DNA of 64,000 nucleotides, taken from assembly GCA_951812925.1 (NCBI GenBank), contig OX638371.1:84577697-84641696 (forward strand), read 5' to 3'. This document shows, in pieces, positions 45,535-57,583 of the stretch (position 1 is the stretch's first letter; each line of letters opens with the position of its first letter). A program made the translations under genes and the position numbers. The notes beneath the pieces are model-generated. The model did not search any database. It was not told the DNA's origin and saw nothing but the letters and a program-made list of their open reading frames with translations. The DNA comes from Calliopum simillimum (Eukaryota; Arthropoda; Insecta; Diptera; Lauxaniidae).

Positions 45535-45665
45535 ATTCCCAAGAGGAAAAATTTCTAGCGCTTCTAAACCAACCACTTCAAAAGCGAAGTCCCCATCGAA
45601 ATTTAGAAGTACTTTCACAAAGAGTTTTTATAAGGCTGCAGTCAGAACAAAATGGGTTTTCATCT
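45535..45665 (+). repeat. Dispersed repeat R2, copy 2
   Basis: Inverted relative to 41806-41950, with the same ordered blocks. It lies immediately left of the DD37E transposon. Confidence 0.6.
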
Positions 45666-45681
45666 TGAATCAAAGTACATA

Positions 45682-46977
45682 AGGACTGCCCCAGAAAAAT
45701 TTGACCCTTTTATTCCTTAAGATTATGATTTACCTCATGATCGTGCAGGTCGAAATATGGGTGCTATATTTTCTATATAACATGACGATTAAAAAAATAT
45801 GTAACACTTGGCAAACAAACTTCAGACGATAAAGATATCTAGCAATCAAGAAAAAAAGAGCGAACTCATTTTGTACACTTGCATTCAAAAATTAAAATTA
45901 AAATATTCAGCCATAGCTAAAAACACAGATGCATCAAAAATCACTGTCCAAAGGGTTATTTCGAATTATAGAAAGGGTCAACTTATTACGCGGAAAAAGA
46001 GTTTAGGTAGAAAAGCCAGTATAGACCCACAATTGGTGAAAAAAGTGAAGCGCCTTTTTAATCAGAATCCCAACACTTCAGAACGAGATATGGCTGCCAG
46101 AGCAGGAACCTCAAAATTTTCTATAAACAGACTGAAGAAAAAACATAAGCTAAGAACCTACAGAGTTCAAAAAGTACCAAACCGTTCCGATGAAAAGCAG
46201 TTAGAGGCTCAAAAGCGAGCTCGAAAGTTATATGTCGTTTACCTGACTTAATTTGACTGCTGCATAATGGACGATGAAACATACGTTAAGGCAGATTTTA
46301 AACAGCTAACAAGACACGAATTTTATACCTGTTCGGAGGAGGGGCAGATACAGAGCAAATTTGAGGAGAAGAAAATTAAAAAATTTCCCAATTAGTATAT
46401 GGTTTGGCAGGCCATATGCACCTGCGGTCTGAGGAGCATTTTTTTTGTAACACTGGGCACAATTAACTCAAAAATTTATATTGGTGAATGCTCTGAAAAA
46501 CGTTTTTTGCCATTTATTCGTGAGCACGGAGGTACTGTAATGTTCTGGCCTGATTTAGCAACCTCTCACTACTCTAGAGCCACCATAAAATGGTACAAAA
46601 GCAATAATGTAAATTTTGTTCCCAAAAATGCGAATCCACCTAACTGCCCACAGCTTCGACCTATTGAGAGATATTGGGCTTTAATGAAATCAGATCTTCA
46701 GAAGAGTAAAAGCACTGCAAAAAATTTAAAAGATTTCAAAAATAAGTGGCGAAGGTCGTACGGTACTGTCGACAAAACAACTGTACAATACTTAATGAAG
46801 GGTCTTAAGAAAAAAGTAAAATTTTTTTATATAAAATAAATATTTGTTAATAGTGTAAAGTTATTTATGTTTGTTATACTACTCACTTATAAATAAAAAA
46901 ACAAAATTTAAAAAAAATTCATTACATATTTTTTTGTTAATGAAAAACAAAGGGACAAATTTCTCCGGAGCAGTCCT
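45682..46977 (+). mobile_element. Tc1/mariner-superfamily DD37E transposon
   Basis: A 1296-bp element with inverted ends AGGACTGCCCC-AGAAAAATTT and complement AGGACTGCTCCGGAGAAATT, flanked by TA at 45680-45681 and 46978-46979. It encodes one transposase frame with two stops. The right boundary coincides with the left end of the inverted repeat 46980-47530. Confidence 0.88.
45808..46839 (+). pseudogene. DD37E transposase, broken by two in-frame stops
   Basis: The frame runs across the element with stops TAA 46249-46251 and TAG 46393-46395. The first in-frame codon after an ATG-TAA is TTG, which is not a normal eukaryotic start, so the start is also damaged. N-terminal part: helix-turn-helix with KYSAIAKNTDASKITVQRV, then a second DNA-binding segment around NPNTSERDMAARAGTSKFSI. 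Catalytic residues: Asp in MDDETYV (46273), Asp in FWPDLATSHY, Glu in LRPIERYW, with 37 residues between the last two. That spacing and the NANPPNCPQLRPIE block match the DD37E group known from mosquitoes and other insects. C-terminus MKGLKKKVKFFYIK. A related relic lies at 12428-12520. Confidence 0.88.
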
Positions 46978-46979
46978 TA

Positions 46980-47530
46980 GTAGACCTATCGCAAAAATTA
47001 AAAATGTGAAAAACCTCCTAGGGTCTAAAAAGTTTCCCATTGGTGCAAGTATCAATCATAAAAATTTTGGTCCCGATCGGAAAATATTTGAATGCATTTT
47101 ATATGAAAATATATGGCTTTAATCGGTAGAATGAATTCTATCTTTGAAACTTTTTGCCATAAGTGAATGAGATTTAATACGTATATGAAAAATACTTGAA
47201 TAAATTGCATCCTATAAAAAAATGAGCGATACCACTCCCCCTCTATCCAAAATTCATCGTATTTCTAGAAATATTGAACTCGCTGATATGGGATTCACTA
47301 CATATGTAATTGGCACTTGGAAATAAATTTTCAATAAAAATGCAACATATTATCGTATAAATAGCGTTTTTCCGATCATCAACGGCCTGGGGACACGGTC
47401 AAATATTTTCCGATCGGAGCTAAAATTTTTATTATTGATACTGACACCAAAAGGAAACTTTTTAGCCCCTGGGAGTAAGGTATTTCACATTTTTAATTTT
47501 AGCCATATAACATGATAGGTCTACTACATA
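46980..47530. repeat. Inverted repeat element with ~115-130-bp arms
   Basis: The left arm (46980-47093) and right arm (47398-47530) pair through GTAGACCTAT, AATTAAAAATGTGAAA, CTAAAAAGTTTCC and CCGATCGGAAAATATTTGA. Seven bases in the left arm (ATG..-type) are missing relative to the right. The DD37E element abuts its left end. Confidence 0.75.
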
Positions 47531-48184
47531 CCTACTATAGATATATTAGACTGATTAAAAAAAAAAAAAATTTTTTGGAATTTCAACAATCAAGCCCAAT
47601 CATTTGACATTTCAGATTTTTGGGCGTAATCATGGAAATTCCATAAAAGTTTTGTTTTGAATCAGTCTTATGTATGGAGCGTTCCACGCTAGTGCAACAA
47701 TATTTCACGGGTCATGTCTCCGATTAACTTAAAAGTTTTTTGGTCGATAGCGGAACATATAATGAAAAAATTAAAATTTTCTAAAACTTTTTTTTCTTTC
47801 TGTTTTATGTTCGATTATTTCAAGAACCATATAGGGGAAAAATTGAAAAAAATCATGCATTTACAACGTATAATATACATAATCTTTATAAAAATTATTT
47901 TTTTTCGAAAATTTTTACCCTAAAATTATTAACAAAAAATCAGTTTTTTATAACTAAATTGATTTTTTGAAAAAACGCCATTTAAGAATTTCGAAAAAAT
48001 ATCTTATTGATAGCCCTAGGTATTGCGCAGATTCGGAGTATATAATTATAGGGTACACTTTACAATTGTGCGAGTTATGATTTTTTTTTTTGTGAAGCGA
48101 AAAACGCGTGAGTTGACTATCTCCAATCGAAACACTTTTTTTACTCAAGAGGAAGGCATCTTACGAAAAAAGTGTTCAAGGCGT

Positions 48185-48352
48185 GAAATGTTTAGAATTG
48201 TCTAGCGAATACGTGTAAATTTTGTTGGAATTTTTTTTAGAATTTTTTTTTTAATTTTTTTTCAAAAATTGGTCCGATAAAAAAAAATTTAATATGTTCC
48301 AAAAAATTAAACAAAAAAATTCACACGCATTTCTTGGACAATTCTAAGCACC
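48185..48352. repeat. Short inverted repeat
   Basis: TTTAGAATTGTCTAGCGAAT at 48189 is complementary to the segment near 48315-48350 (TTCTTGGACAATTCTAAG), with GTGTAAATTTT / AAAATTCACAC extending it. The spacer is an A/T-run region. Confidence 0.55.
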
Positions 48353-49369
48353 ACCTTGATATCACACAATTTTCTAAAATATTTTAAACGCTGATATCCT
48401 TGACCCATTTAAAAAGCTGGGTTTATTAGTACCTACACATACATATTCCTAAAAATGATTTTGACATTCAATGACACTCTTTTGGTTGAAATTCCCTTTG
48501 TGTTAGTAATTCCCATTGAATTGCAATTCACTTTAAAGGAAATTTTTAAATTAACATAGTAAATAATGTTTAATTTAGAAGAAGAAAAGCAAAAATCATG
48601 TCCTTAAAATGATACATATATGTACGCAGAAAGAATATATTAAACAAACAAACACATAGTACGCGTTGATAATACACATAAACATTAGAATACAAAAAAA
48701 GAAAAGATATTCACAAAAGAAAACGCAAACTTTAACGACTTCAATGATATTTACGATGATGATAATGATGATGATGATGATTACAATCGAATTAGCTGCC
48801 AAAAATAAGGAAAAAATTATGCGAAAATCACAACACATACAACAATAATTTTAGCAAAATAATGAATAAACTCATAAATTTATTTACATACACACAAAGA
48901 TGACTATCAAATTTGTGTTTGTGTTGTATGCGAAAAACACGCAAGTGTATTTCAGGGCAAGACACTTGTGAAAGTAGCAGATATCCTCTTCTTCTTATTT
49001 GCACAGTGTTTATTTCTTCTATTGGAAGGGACAAGGATATTTATTCGGACTGTGTGTGAAACTTCAAAAAACAATAACAAAAATAATGCTGACATACCAT
49101 AAACTTCAAAGAATTTTTTTTTTTTTTTTTAACTGGAGATGAAACTTTATACTTCCGAGGAGGCTCTTTCGAAAACTTTTATCCATTTTTTCCTATCTCT
49201 TTCTTATTCCGAGGTATTCAGTATTCATTTTTCAGGTCATAAGCTTAAAATCCGATTTTACAAAAATATAAATTGCCATACATGGCAAAGCAATGCTCAA
49301 CCGATGATATCTATACAAAATAAAAATAGTTGCATATGCAACAATAAAAAACTTCATTCTTTCGGAGTA

Positions 49370-50337
49370 TACAGGGTGTATTGCATAAGGTTACGAAGCT
49401 CTGAGAGGTGATAGAAGAGGCTTAGACTAACAAAAAATTGCGCCTGGAGGCGGGGTCTAAAATGTACCCCTGAGGAGTCATATGGTTAAAACTGATTTTC
49501 TGACTTGTTTCAGAAAAAAAATTTTCTTGCATCACCCTAACTTTTCAGAGAAAACATTTCTGTGGCGAAGTTTTAGCTAATTGCAAGAGCTTTTAGATAA
49601 TGTATATGGTTTATAGGATTTAAAAGGATTTCGCAAAGTTCTGGATCTTTAAAGTTGATATTATGAAAAAGGTTCCCTTAACATATCCTTTTATATTCTT
49701 TTTTTTAAATTTTCGTTAAATTTTCTTGAATTCGGTACTACATTTGTCATTCCAAATTTTGTAATTTGAAGTCGAAGAAAAATACTTTTCAAGAACAATC
49801 CGTTTGAAGGCTCCGCTAGATAAAAGGTATCGCGCACATCTTATGTAGCGCAACGCATGCGAGTAACCCGTGTGTTACATAGAAAAGTATTTTTTTCCAA
49901 CCTCAAATTAAAAAATCGGTATGACAAATGTACTATTGCATTAAAGGAAATTTAACGAGAAATGCAAAAAAAAAATTACAAAAGGATATGTTAATGGCAC
50001 CTTTCTCACACCAAAATGCCCGCCAAAGTCAAAAAATAGGAAAAAAAAAATTAAAATATCAATTTTAAAGGTGCAGAACTTTGCAAAATACTTTTAAGCT
50101 CTATAAACCATATACATTATCTGAAAGCTCTTATAATTAGCTAAAACTTTAATATAGAAATGTTTTCTCTAAAACGTTAGGGTGATCCAGGAAAATTTTT
50201 TTCTGAAAAAAGTCAGAAAATCAGTTTTAACTTTCAGGGGTACATTTTAGACCCTCCTCCAGGTGCAATTTTTTGTTAGTCTAGGCCTCCTCAATCACCT
50301 CCCAGAAGCTTCATAACCTTATGCAATACATCCTGTG
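49370..50337. mobile_element. Foldback MITE with ~480-bp arms and TA flanks
   Basis: Almost the whole 968-bp element is one imperfect palindrome. The ends read ACAGGGTGTATTGCATAAGG and, as complement, ACAGGATGTATTGCATAAGG, flanked by TA (49368-49369, 50338-50339). Further pairs: CTAACAAAAAATTGC, AAAACTGATTTTCTGACTT, AAAGGATATGTTAA. The centre is near 49860 (GCAACGCATGCG). No ORF. Confidence 0.85.
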
Positions 50338-50339
50338 TA

Positions 50340-52429
50340 ATAAACTGTATTCTTACATTTTTTTGTCCGCAAAAAATCTTTGACATAACCTAAAATCTAA
50401 AGATCCTTCAGCAAGGCATCAATTCCACACTTTCCATAGCTATCCAACTTAATCTCAAATTTAAGCAACTGATGACTAAAAAAATAGAAAAAGAAAACGT
50501 CAAAGCCAGAAAGAGACGATTTTGGTAGCAAATAAATTCATGTTTCGTAAATTAGTTGCTTGTTTACATTATGAATTTTGATGTTCATTGCGCTGTCGTT
50601 GCGTTTAACCTCATCATCGTTAATGGCAGCATCAGGAACAGCAACAACAAAGACACACAAACAAGCACAAATACATATAATAACAACCCCCTCTTAAAAA
50701 AACACACTCCTTTGCCACAAAGGGGAAATCTTCAAAATAACACGATATCTTACGCTACTTCTTCTCATAAACATGACAGTTTCTCATCAACATTATCATC
50801 ATCATCAGCAGCAGCAGCAGCAGTGGCGGCAACAAAATATGAATAACAGTGTTGCCAATGTCAACGAACAACATCATGTACTCTGCATGTGTTGTGTATT
50901 ATGCTTAGTTGACATTTGATTTGATTGCTACTCTTGATAACTTCATTACGGATCATTCATAAAGACAACCGCTGTCGGGAAGTGGATCCAAGCCTTCATA
51001 ATAAAAATAAGGTTTCAGAAATTGTGTCAGTTGAAGAGTCTTTCTTAGCAAGTTCGTCAGCATTTTCATTGCCAACGAAATTGCTGTATCCGGGAACTCA
51101 ACATATATTATTGTAAGATTACATACATAGCTGTCCTACTTTACTTTCTACAGCTAAGGACAAAATTTAATTAAAATTTTTTTTTGTTTTTTTATAAAAA
51201 TTTCCTTAAAAAAACAAAACTTTTTTTAAAAAAATTTCATGATTTGGTTGACTATTGACGGAGGTAAAAGCATTTCAAAAAACTACTTAATGCTGTTTTT
51301 GCAGCTTTTTTATTTTTTTGAACATTTATATCTCTGAAACGGCTCGATAAAAAAACAAAAAAAAAAAATCTTAGATGCTAATCTCAACTAGTACTATGAG
51401 ATAAAAAAGTTTCAAAAAAATCTGAAATGCAAAAGTCAAATGCTATCCGAAACGATATGTAAGTAATACCCTACAGACATCTCCTTCATCGACTTAACTG
51501 AGTGTGTGTGCTGTCATTAGAACTCATTTGCCACAAGCCATATCCAGGGATTCAATTTTTGCTGCCTTTTTGCCTCTTCTTTAAATTTCCAAGTTGTTTC
51601 TCATTTTGTTTTGTTTTTTTTGTTTTTTCTATTAATTCACCCAGTTTGTTGGTTTCACTGTGGAAACTTTTCACCTGAGCTGCATATGAAATTTTGTGAA
51701 GATACCAACAATAAATATAATTTGAAATTATTTGCATGTAGGAGTATCATCAACAATACAACAACAACGACAGAAGCAACAAAGTCAGCAATAACCAACA
51801 ACATTGTATTGAAATATGGAAAATAACATTATTTATGAGGAGAAAAAGCTATTTTCTACATTACGAGTATTGACCAACTTTTCAACTTGTCAATATTGAC
51901 ATAATCGTTATGTGGGAAGCTTTAAGTAAAATTTTTGACATCAATGAGTTGTATTGTTTGAATAGTTAAAAGAGTATATAATGAGTTTTCATGTTCCTTT
52001 AAATATTTAATATCACGATAAGAAAATTTTAGTAAATTTGCATTTATTGTAATTTGAATCAACATTTTAGATAAAAAGATTCATTCAAATAAATGAATGG
52101 ATACCTTAAATGATGAGAAAAATGTTAGATTAATGTGGGAATATTTCAAATAAACAAAGATTATTGCATCAAGCAAATAAAGATTACTGCTAAGGGCACC
52201 TTTGTTGTATGTTTTTCCACTGTATTGAATAACCTGAAGCCAACGCAATTGTCTATGGCTCTGTAACAGAAACGCCATAGTCTGCACTAGCTTAAGTGTA
52301 TTGTATACTGAAGCTATAATATTTTGCTGTTTTTTTAATGGCTAAATCATTTAGTACTACTCCACTTCCAGTTCAAAATGAGCTTTTGAGGGGTTATTTA
52401 TGATTTTTCTTTGTAAAGTTATGATCATT
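50340..52429. other. Non-coding stretch with trinucleotide repeats
   Basis: No gene supported. (ATC)n/(AGC)n runs at 50790-50823 lie within a 96-codon ORF (50556-50846) ending in Ser and Ala runs; its composition could be mistaken for a fly exon, but there is no conserved domain. T-runs at 51180-51240 and 51600-51640. Confidence 0.4.
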
Positions 52430-52685
52430 TTAACCCATATTGGCCAAGAGGGTTAGTTTTCTACCCCTAAGCTAAAATAGTGATTTCTATGAAACTAGAA
52501 AGTTTATTATTAAATTATTTGTTGACACATATCTAATCCTTGGAATGCTGGCTATAATTAATGTATCACGATTATCTTGGTTTCACCACGCCCACACCGT
52601 CCACTCACATTAACCGAAAGTCTCTAAGAAGTCAATTTTAGGAAAAAAAATTTAAATATTTAAATGTCTTAAATTATACGTAGGG

Positions 52686-52947
52686 CACTATTTATATTTC
52701 GGGCACTGGCAACACTAATGTCAATAGCTTATATCTGGCAACACCATAATAAAGTTTGTCATTTTTTAGCATAAACGTACTCACAATATTTTGATACAAG
52801 TGCTATTTGTTTTAATTACAGTGAGTTAAGAAAATGAATACGTTGTGAGTACGTTTATGCTGAAAAATGTCAAACTTTATTATGGTGTTGCCAAATTTTA
52901 GCTATTGGCATTAGTGTTGCCAGTTCCCGAAACATAAATAGTGCCAT
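52686..52947. mobile_element. Short MITE with ~115-bp TIRs
   Basis: The arms pair over GGCACTATTTATATTTCGGG (one difference), CTGGCAACACTAATG, GGCAACACCATAATAAAGTT and AGCATAAACGTACTCACAA. The flanks ATACGTAG / ATTCGTAA might be a decayed 8-bp duplication. Confidence 0.7.
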
Positions 52948-53309
52948 TCGTAACATCAGCACTCATTTCATGTTGCCAAAGAAGGTTAATTTCAGTTAAT
53001 GAAAAAATAATTCGAATCGGGATTTCCATCTCATATCAGATGTCAAAATTGTTGTGGTAGTTTTCTAGCCTTTAGGCCAATGTGTATATACTTTTCGGAT
53101 AATTTTGACATTTTTTTAAAGTGATGCCGTATTTTGCTGAGCAAATGATATTCTGTTTCTGAATTTTTAAGGTTTTTGATATGCTAAAAATGATGCAGTA
53201 ACCGGTTTTGCTATAATACGTCAGAATTTCGAGATATTCTTGTTTAAAGTGAAAAGTAACTGTGTTTTGGGCATTTAGATTTGAAGTACGCAATATGGTC
53301 ATTTTGTAA

Positions 53310-53975
53310 CATGGTCATGGACCATTGGAATATAAATGTATTCCGATAAAACCAAATAAAATCTGTAGGGCATAAAACAGAGTTAGAAACAATGTATCAC
53401 TTTAGTGTAGTTTCTTTTTTCTAATGTCAGAATTTTACCATTTTTATACTAAGAACCCTATATGGGCACTAAGTAATGGACCACTGAAACATAAGTAGGT
53501 TCCGATGAAGCTAAATGGAGTTCATCGAACATGAAAAAATTTTTGAAACAGTGTATCAATTTACTGTAGTTTCTTTTTCCTAATGCCAGAGTTTGACCTT
53601 TCAAAATAAGGACTTTACATATGTGTACAAAGGACCCATTGTGGTCACCTGGTCATTAACCACTGAAACTAAATGGGATTCATAGAAACAATTTGAAGCA
53701 ATATAGTTTAGTGTAGTTTCTGTTTTCTAGTGCAAGCAATTTATCCTTGAAAATAACAACCTTTCATAGTTAGGACCCAATATGGCCACTTAGTGACCTG
53801 GTCATGAACCACTGAACCATAAGTGGGTGCCGATGAAACCAAAAGGGATCCATAGAGCATAAAACAATGTTTGAAACAGTATATCAGCTAACTTTAATTT
53901 TTTTTCGAATGCCAGAATTTGATGCTTGAAAAAAAAGGACTTTTCACACTAATGGACCCAGTGTGGCCACCGGAA
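53310..53975 (+). repeat. Diverged tandem repeat, four units of ~155-180 bp
   Basis: Blocks of ATGGACCACTGAAACATAAG-type sequence start near 53315, 53474, 53654 and 53809. Each is followed by a GATGAA.CCAAA/TGG block, GAAACA.TGTATCA, TAGTTTCTTTTT and GCCAGA-TTTGA. Ends in the last unit are less clear. No ORF. Confidence 0.65.
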
Positions 53976-54136
53976 TATGCAAGCGCTCTAATTCATCAAA
54001 GTGGTTACCAGGTAAATGTGTTTCATTGATCATAGAATAACTTTCAAAACGACATATTAATGAAACTTTATAATTTCTTTTAAATAAAATTGCAAAAACT
54101 ACAAAAACCATTTTTGTTCCGAATTGAGTTTATGTA

Positions 54137-55059
54137 TTGGGTGTTGGAATTAGTTTTAAAGGTTTTCTAAGAGATGGCGTAACTATCAATAGATCGCATC
54201 GGGCACACCTGTGACTATATTCATTTCAAAGCACATTGTCTAAGCTTAATTTTTCAGTATGTGGCATTCCACTGAAGTGTAAACAACATATATTTTTTTC
54301 TCTGTGAACATGTCGACTTTCGTTCCATCAAAACGCAATTTGCGGGAAGGTTTCCTTTTGTGCTTCCATTTGAAGAAAAAAGCGGTTGAAGCACAACGAT
54401 GAAGCACTGGCGATGAAAAGTGGATCCATTACAATAATCCTAAGCGAAAAAAATCGTGGGGACCACCCGGCCATGCATCAACATCGACGGCCAAGCCGAA
54501 TATTCATGGCGCCAAGCTTATGCTGTGTATTTGGTGGGATCAGAAGGGTGTCGTGTACTATGAGCTGCTAAAACCTAACGAAACCATCACTGGGGAACGC
54601 TACCAACAACAATTGATGCAATTGAGCCGAACATTAAAGGTTAAATGGCCGGAATATGCCAAAAGATACGACAAAGTGGTTTTTCAACATGACAACGCAC
54701 GGCCACATGTTGCAGGAACCGTCAAGGAAACGTTGGAGGCGCTGAATTGGGATGTGCTACCCCACCCGCCTTATAGCCCAGACATAGCCCCTTCCGACTA
54801 CCACCTATTCAGATCGATGACGCATGGCTTGGCTGAGCAGCGCTTCACTTCTTACGAGGATACCAAAAAATGGGTCGATTCGTGGATTGCCTCAAAAGAC
54901 GAGCCGTTTTTCCGGCGCGGAATCCATATGCTGCCAGAAAGATGGGAAAATGTTGTAGCTAACGATGGACAATACTTTGAATAATATACATTGAACCATT
55001 GATTCTAAATAAATGCTCAAAAACCGAAAAAAAACCTTTAAAATTAATTCCAACAACCG
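54137..55059 (+). mobile_element. Internally deleted mauritiana-type mariner
   Basis: Inverted ends share GTTGGAATTA.TTTTAAAGG; the right end is flanked by TA (55060-55061) and the left by TAT. At about 923 bp it is shorter than a full-length mariner (about 1.3 kb), the missing part being the middle of the transposase gene. Confidence 0.85.
54310..54984 (+). pseudogene. Mariner transposase with deleted middle and one stop
   Basis: ATG at 54310 opens a frame of 30 codons ending MSTFVPSK...KKKAVEAQR, then TGA at 54400-54402. The same frame resumes at once with TGDEKWIHYNNPKRK and stays open to TAA 54982-54984. The catalytic triad is intact: Asp in GDEKWIHY, Asp in QHDNARPH, and Asp in SPDIAPSDYH, with 34 residues between the last two (DD34D, mariner). 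The C-terminus is the usual GIHMLPERWENVVANDGQYFE block. Most of the DNA-binding and linker region is lost, so the protein could not bind its ends. Confidence 0.9.
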
Positions 55060-55784
55060 TAACTCGAAAACTGCTTGAGATACCCAAAAAATTCCAACGG
55101 ATTTTTCTTGATTAGGCCCAAATTAGACTGTATTCTAAAACTCACAACAACGGGATCTGGTACAGGACCGATATGGGTTAAGATGACATTGTGAAATCCG
55201 GGGAGTGTTCGGAGGGAACAGAAGACGAATATTTTTATCTAAATTTTAAATAGGATCCACCTAAAGTGACGTAAAAAGGGGATAGTATGTCCGGGATAAA
55301 TGTTTGTGAGGGATAAATAATGGTTGTCTTAAATTTTCTTATGTCTTTATTTGCGTTATCGACCAAGATTCGACTTGACATTTCCGATTTCTATGAAAAT
55401 TGGTGAAAAGTTAGTATTTGACATACACATTACTGTGGTAAAATGATTTTCCGAAAATTTTCAAGATGGCGGCCATAGGAAGTTCGATTCAACCTTTGGA
55501 TACTCACAATAATTGAAAATTTATAGCTCCTCGGCGGCTTAACCGATTTTAATGAAATTTTTAGGGTTTCTGTAGAAAAGTGGGAGCTTTTGAAGAAAAA
55601 AATATATTTTTGGTCGAAAAAAACCTTTTTTAAACCATTTCGGAGCTTTTTTATTTTTTTATTTTTTTAAATTTTTTTATTTAAAAGTAAATTTTATTAC
55701 AATTATTTTCCAACCCTTAAAATTTTGGTATGTTTCACGGTAAGTTATGAGTTTTTGGAGTTGTATAATGTTGAGTTTATCATG

Positions 55785-55845
55785 AGCTGTTTTATGGGTC
55801 TTTTTGCCACTTTTATCCAAAAACTTGGTTATAATGGGTTAAAAT
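55785..55845. repeat. Half unit of the TTAA/CCCATTATA palindrome family
   Basis: GGGTCTTTTTGCCACTTTTA, CCAAAAACTTGGTT and ATAATGGGTTAA follow the order of the right half of the units at 36105-36302. The left half is missing. Confidence 0.55.
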
Positions 55846-55849
55846 ATTC

Positions 55850-57580
55850 GACAAAAAAGTTCTAAGAAAAATTTCACTAAGGTTCACTGCAGAAAAATAC
55901 TGTCCGGACGGTGGCAGCCCTGTATGGTAGAGCACGAGCACCAATGAATGACTTCTAATAAAAATTTACAAATAATTCTGGAGAAAAATAGTAAAAAAAA
56001 AATTGGAGATGCGAAAGCCAAATTTTAAGAGAGTTCATACAGTAAAGTTTGGTGTGCAACATTGTAAAATTGTTTATATTAAACATTTTGACGCAACACT
56101 TTTTCATTTTAGAACAAACATCACTGATTGTAATAAAAAACATTTAACATCCGTATTGCAAATTTGTTTGCTCAATGGCAATCTTTAACGATGTCGGAGA
56201 CAGAGCACACCTTATACAGTACAAAGATATTTAGTCAAACTTTGAAAACCATTATTAAACACTTCAATATGAGTTATTCAACAAATGTCAAATTCCATTC
56301 ATTAATTTAGTAAATGTCTAACGAGTATAATTGCTCCCCATACTCGTACGGGTATGTTGTGTCTCTGTTCTGATTTCCAAATATCTTCTTTAACTACACC
56401 ATAAAACTTCAAAACACTTTGCATCTGCATTTTGCTTTTGAAATCTACATTAATCTATGCCAATCATTACTTCTTCTGATAAACGCATACAACACAGAGC
56501 TCACATTTAGTGTGTTCTTAAAGTTCTCAACTTCAGCCAGCACCCATAATGGGAGCAAAACTACACACGCACACACACTTACAAGGTGATAACGAAGCCG
56601 TCGTTGTGTTATTGCCGTTGCCGTTGAATCCCATTATTACTCAATTACTTGGCAAACTGTTCTCAAGTTACTCGTTGCATAAATTGCGCAGTGCAACATG
56701 ACAGCTGTCATTAAATATGCCAAAGCATAGTGTGACACAGAGTGACAAAGAGTGCGAAGGAGAAAAAGATGTGTTCGGTTCAGTTCACTTTAGTGAAGTC
56801 AGTAGAGTAGGCAAAAATTTTGTCTGTATGTTATACGTATGTGGCATTTCCTCCTTTTGATCCTGACTGCTGTTGTTTAATAGTTTTAATATTTTTATGG
56901 CTTGCAAAATCATCTCAAGTTTTCCATTGCACAAAATTGCTATGTCTTTTCCCATCCTTTTGAGAGAAAAAAAATAAAACGGAAAAGTTACTGTTGCATC
57001 CCTAGTAGTTTTCGAAGTGCTCTCATTTCTCATTCCACTTCAAACATTCTTTTATGCCACAAAGTACTAGTTCTCGATACTTTGTCATTTGCCAATTATG
57101 CAAATTTTCCTCGCTATTAGTAGAATTCCAACTTATGAACACTTAAACATATCGACAGCACAACGATATGTATGTACTTAGACAGTTGTACTCAGACAAG
57201 AAGTATAGCATAGACAGTGGGGTTGTAAAAAGTTTTCACACATTTTTACTTTAACCCTAGATAAGAGTATGTAGTTGAAAATATTCGGGTGTGGATCTAC
57301 TTTGTAATAAAACAATAATGCTGGCGAAAGGAGTAGGCAAAGGGCGTTACCAAAAATATGCCTGGAAACTCTCTCCTCGAGAATATAATACCGTCTCGAG
57401 TGGGAGCGTTTGCAATCGTGAGCTTTTTATGAATGGAAATTCTTGTTACAACAGGGATACTTTTTTTTCCAATATGATTGAAATCCAATTTCAGTTTTCC
57501 ACAAAAACTACTGGTATTTTCCATTGAGTTTTGACAGTTCATGTTAAAAAAACGAACCTCAAGCACCTCAAGTTAAAAAA
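55850..57580. other. Non-coding stretch
   Basis: No gene or element recognised. It is somewhat less AT-rich at 56560-56790. Overlapping short ORFs on both strands have no domain. Confidence 0.4.
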
Positions 57581-57583
57581 AAA

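Larger units (their letters stand above)
52434..55177. mobile_element. Possible 2.7-kb TTAA-bounded element
   Basis: CCCATATTGGCC at the left and, as complement, CCCATATCGGTCC at the right, each next to TTAA (52430-52433, 55178-55181). This is the same style of terminus as at 23613-24259 and 35992-36302. If real it contains the MITE at 52677-52950, the tandem array at 53310-53975 and the mariner at 54137-55059. The call rests on short termini only. Confidence 0.4.

Noticed and set aside
50556..50846. 96-codon ORF ending in Ser and Ala runs, resembling a fly exon with an opa-type repeat
   Set aside because: Only the trinucleotide run gives the impression; there is no conserved domain, and no clear splice sites were found.
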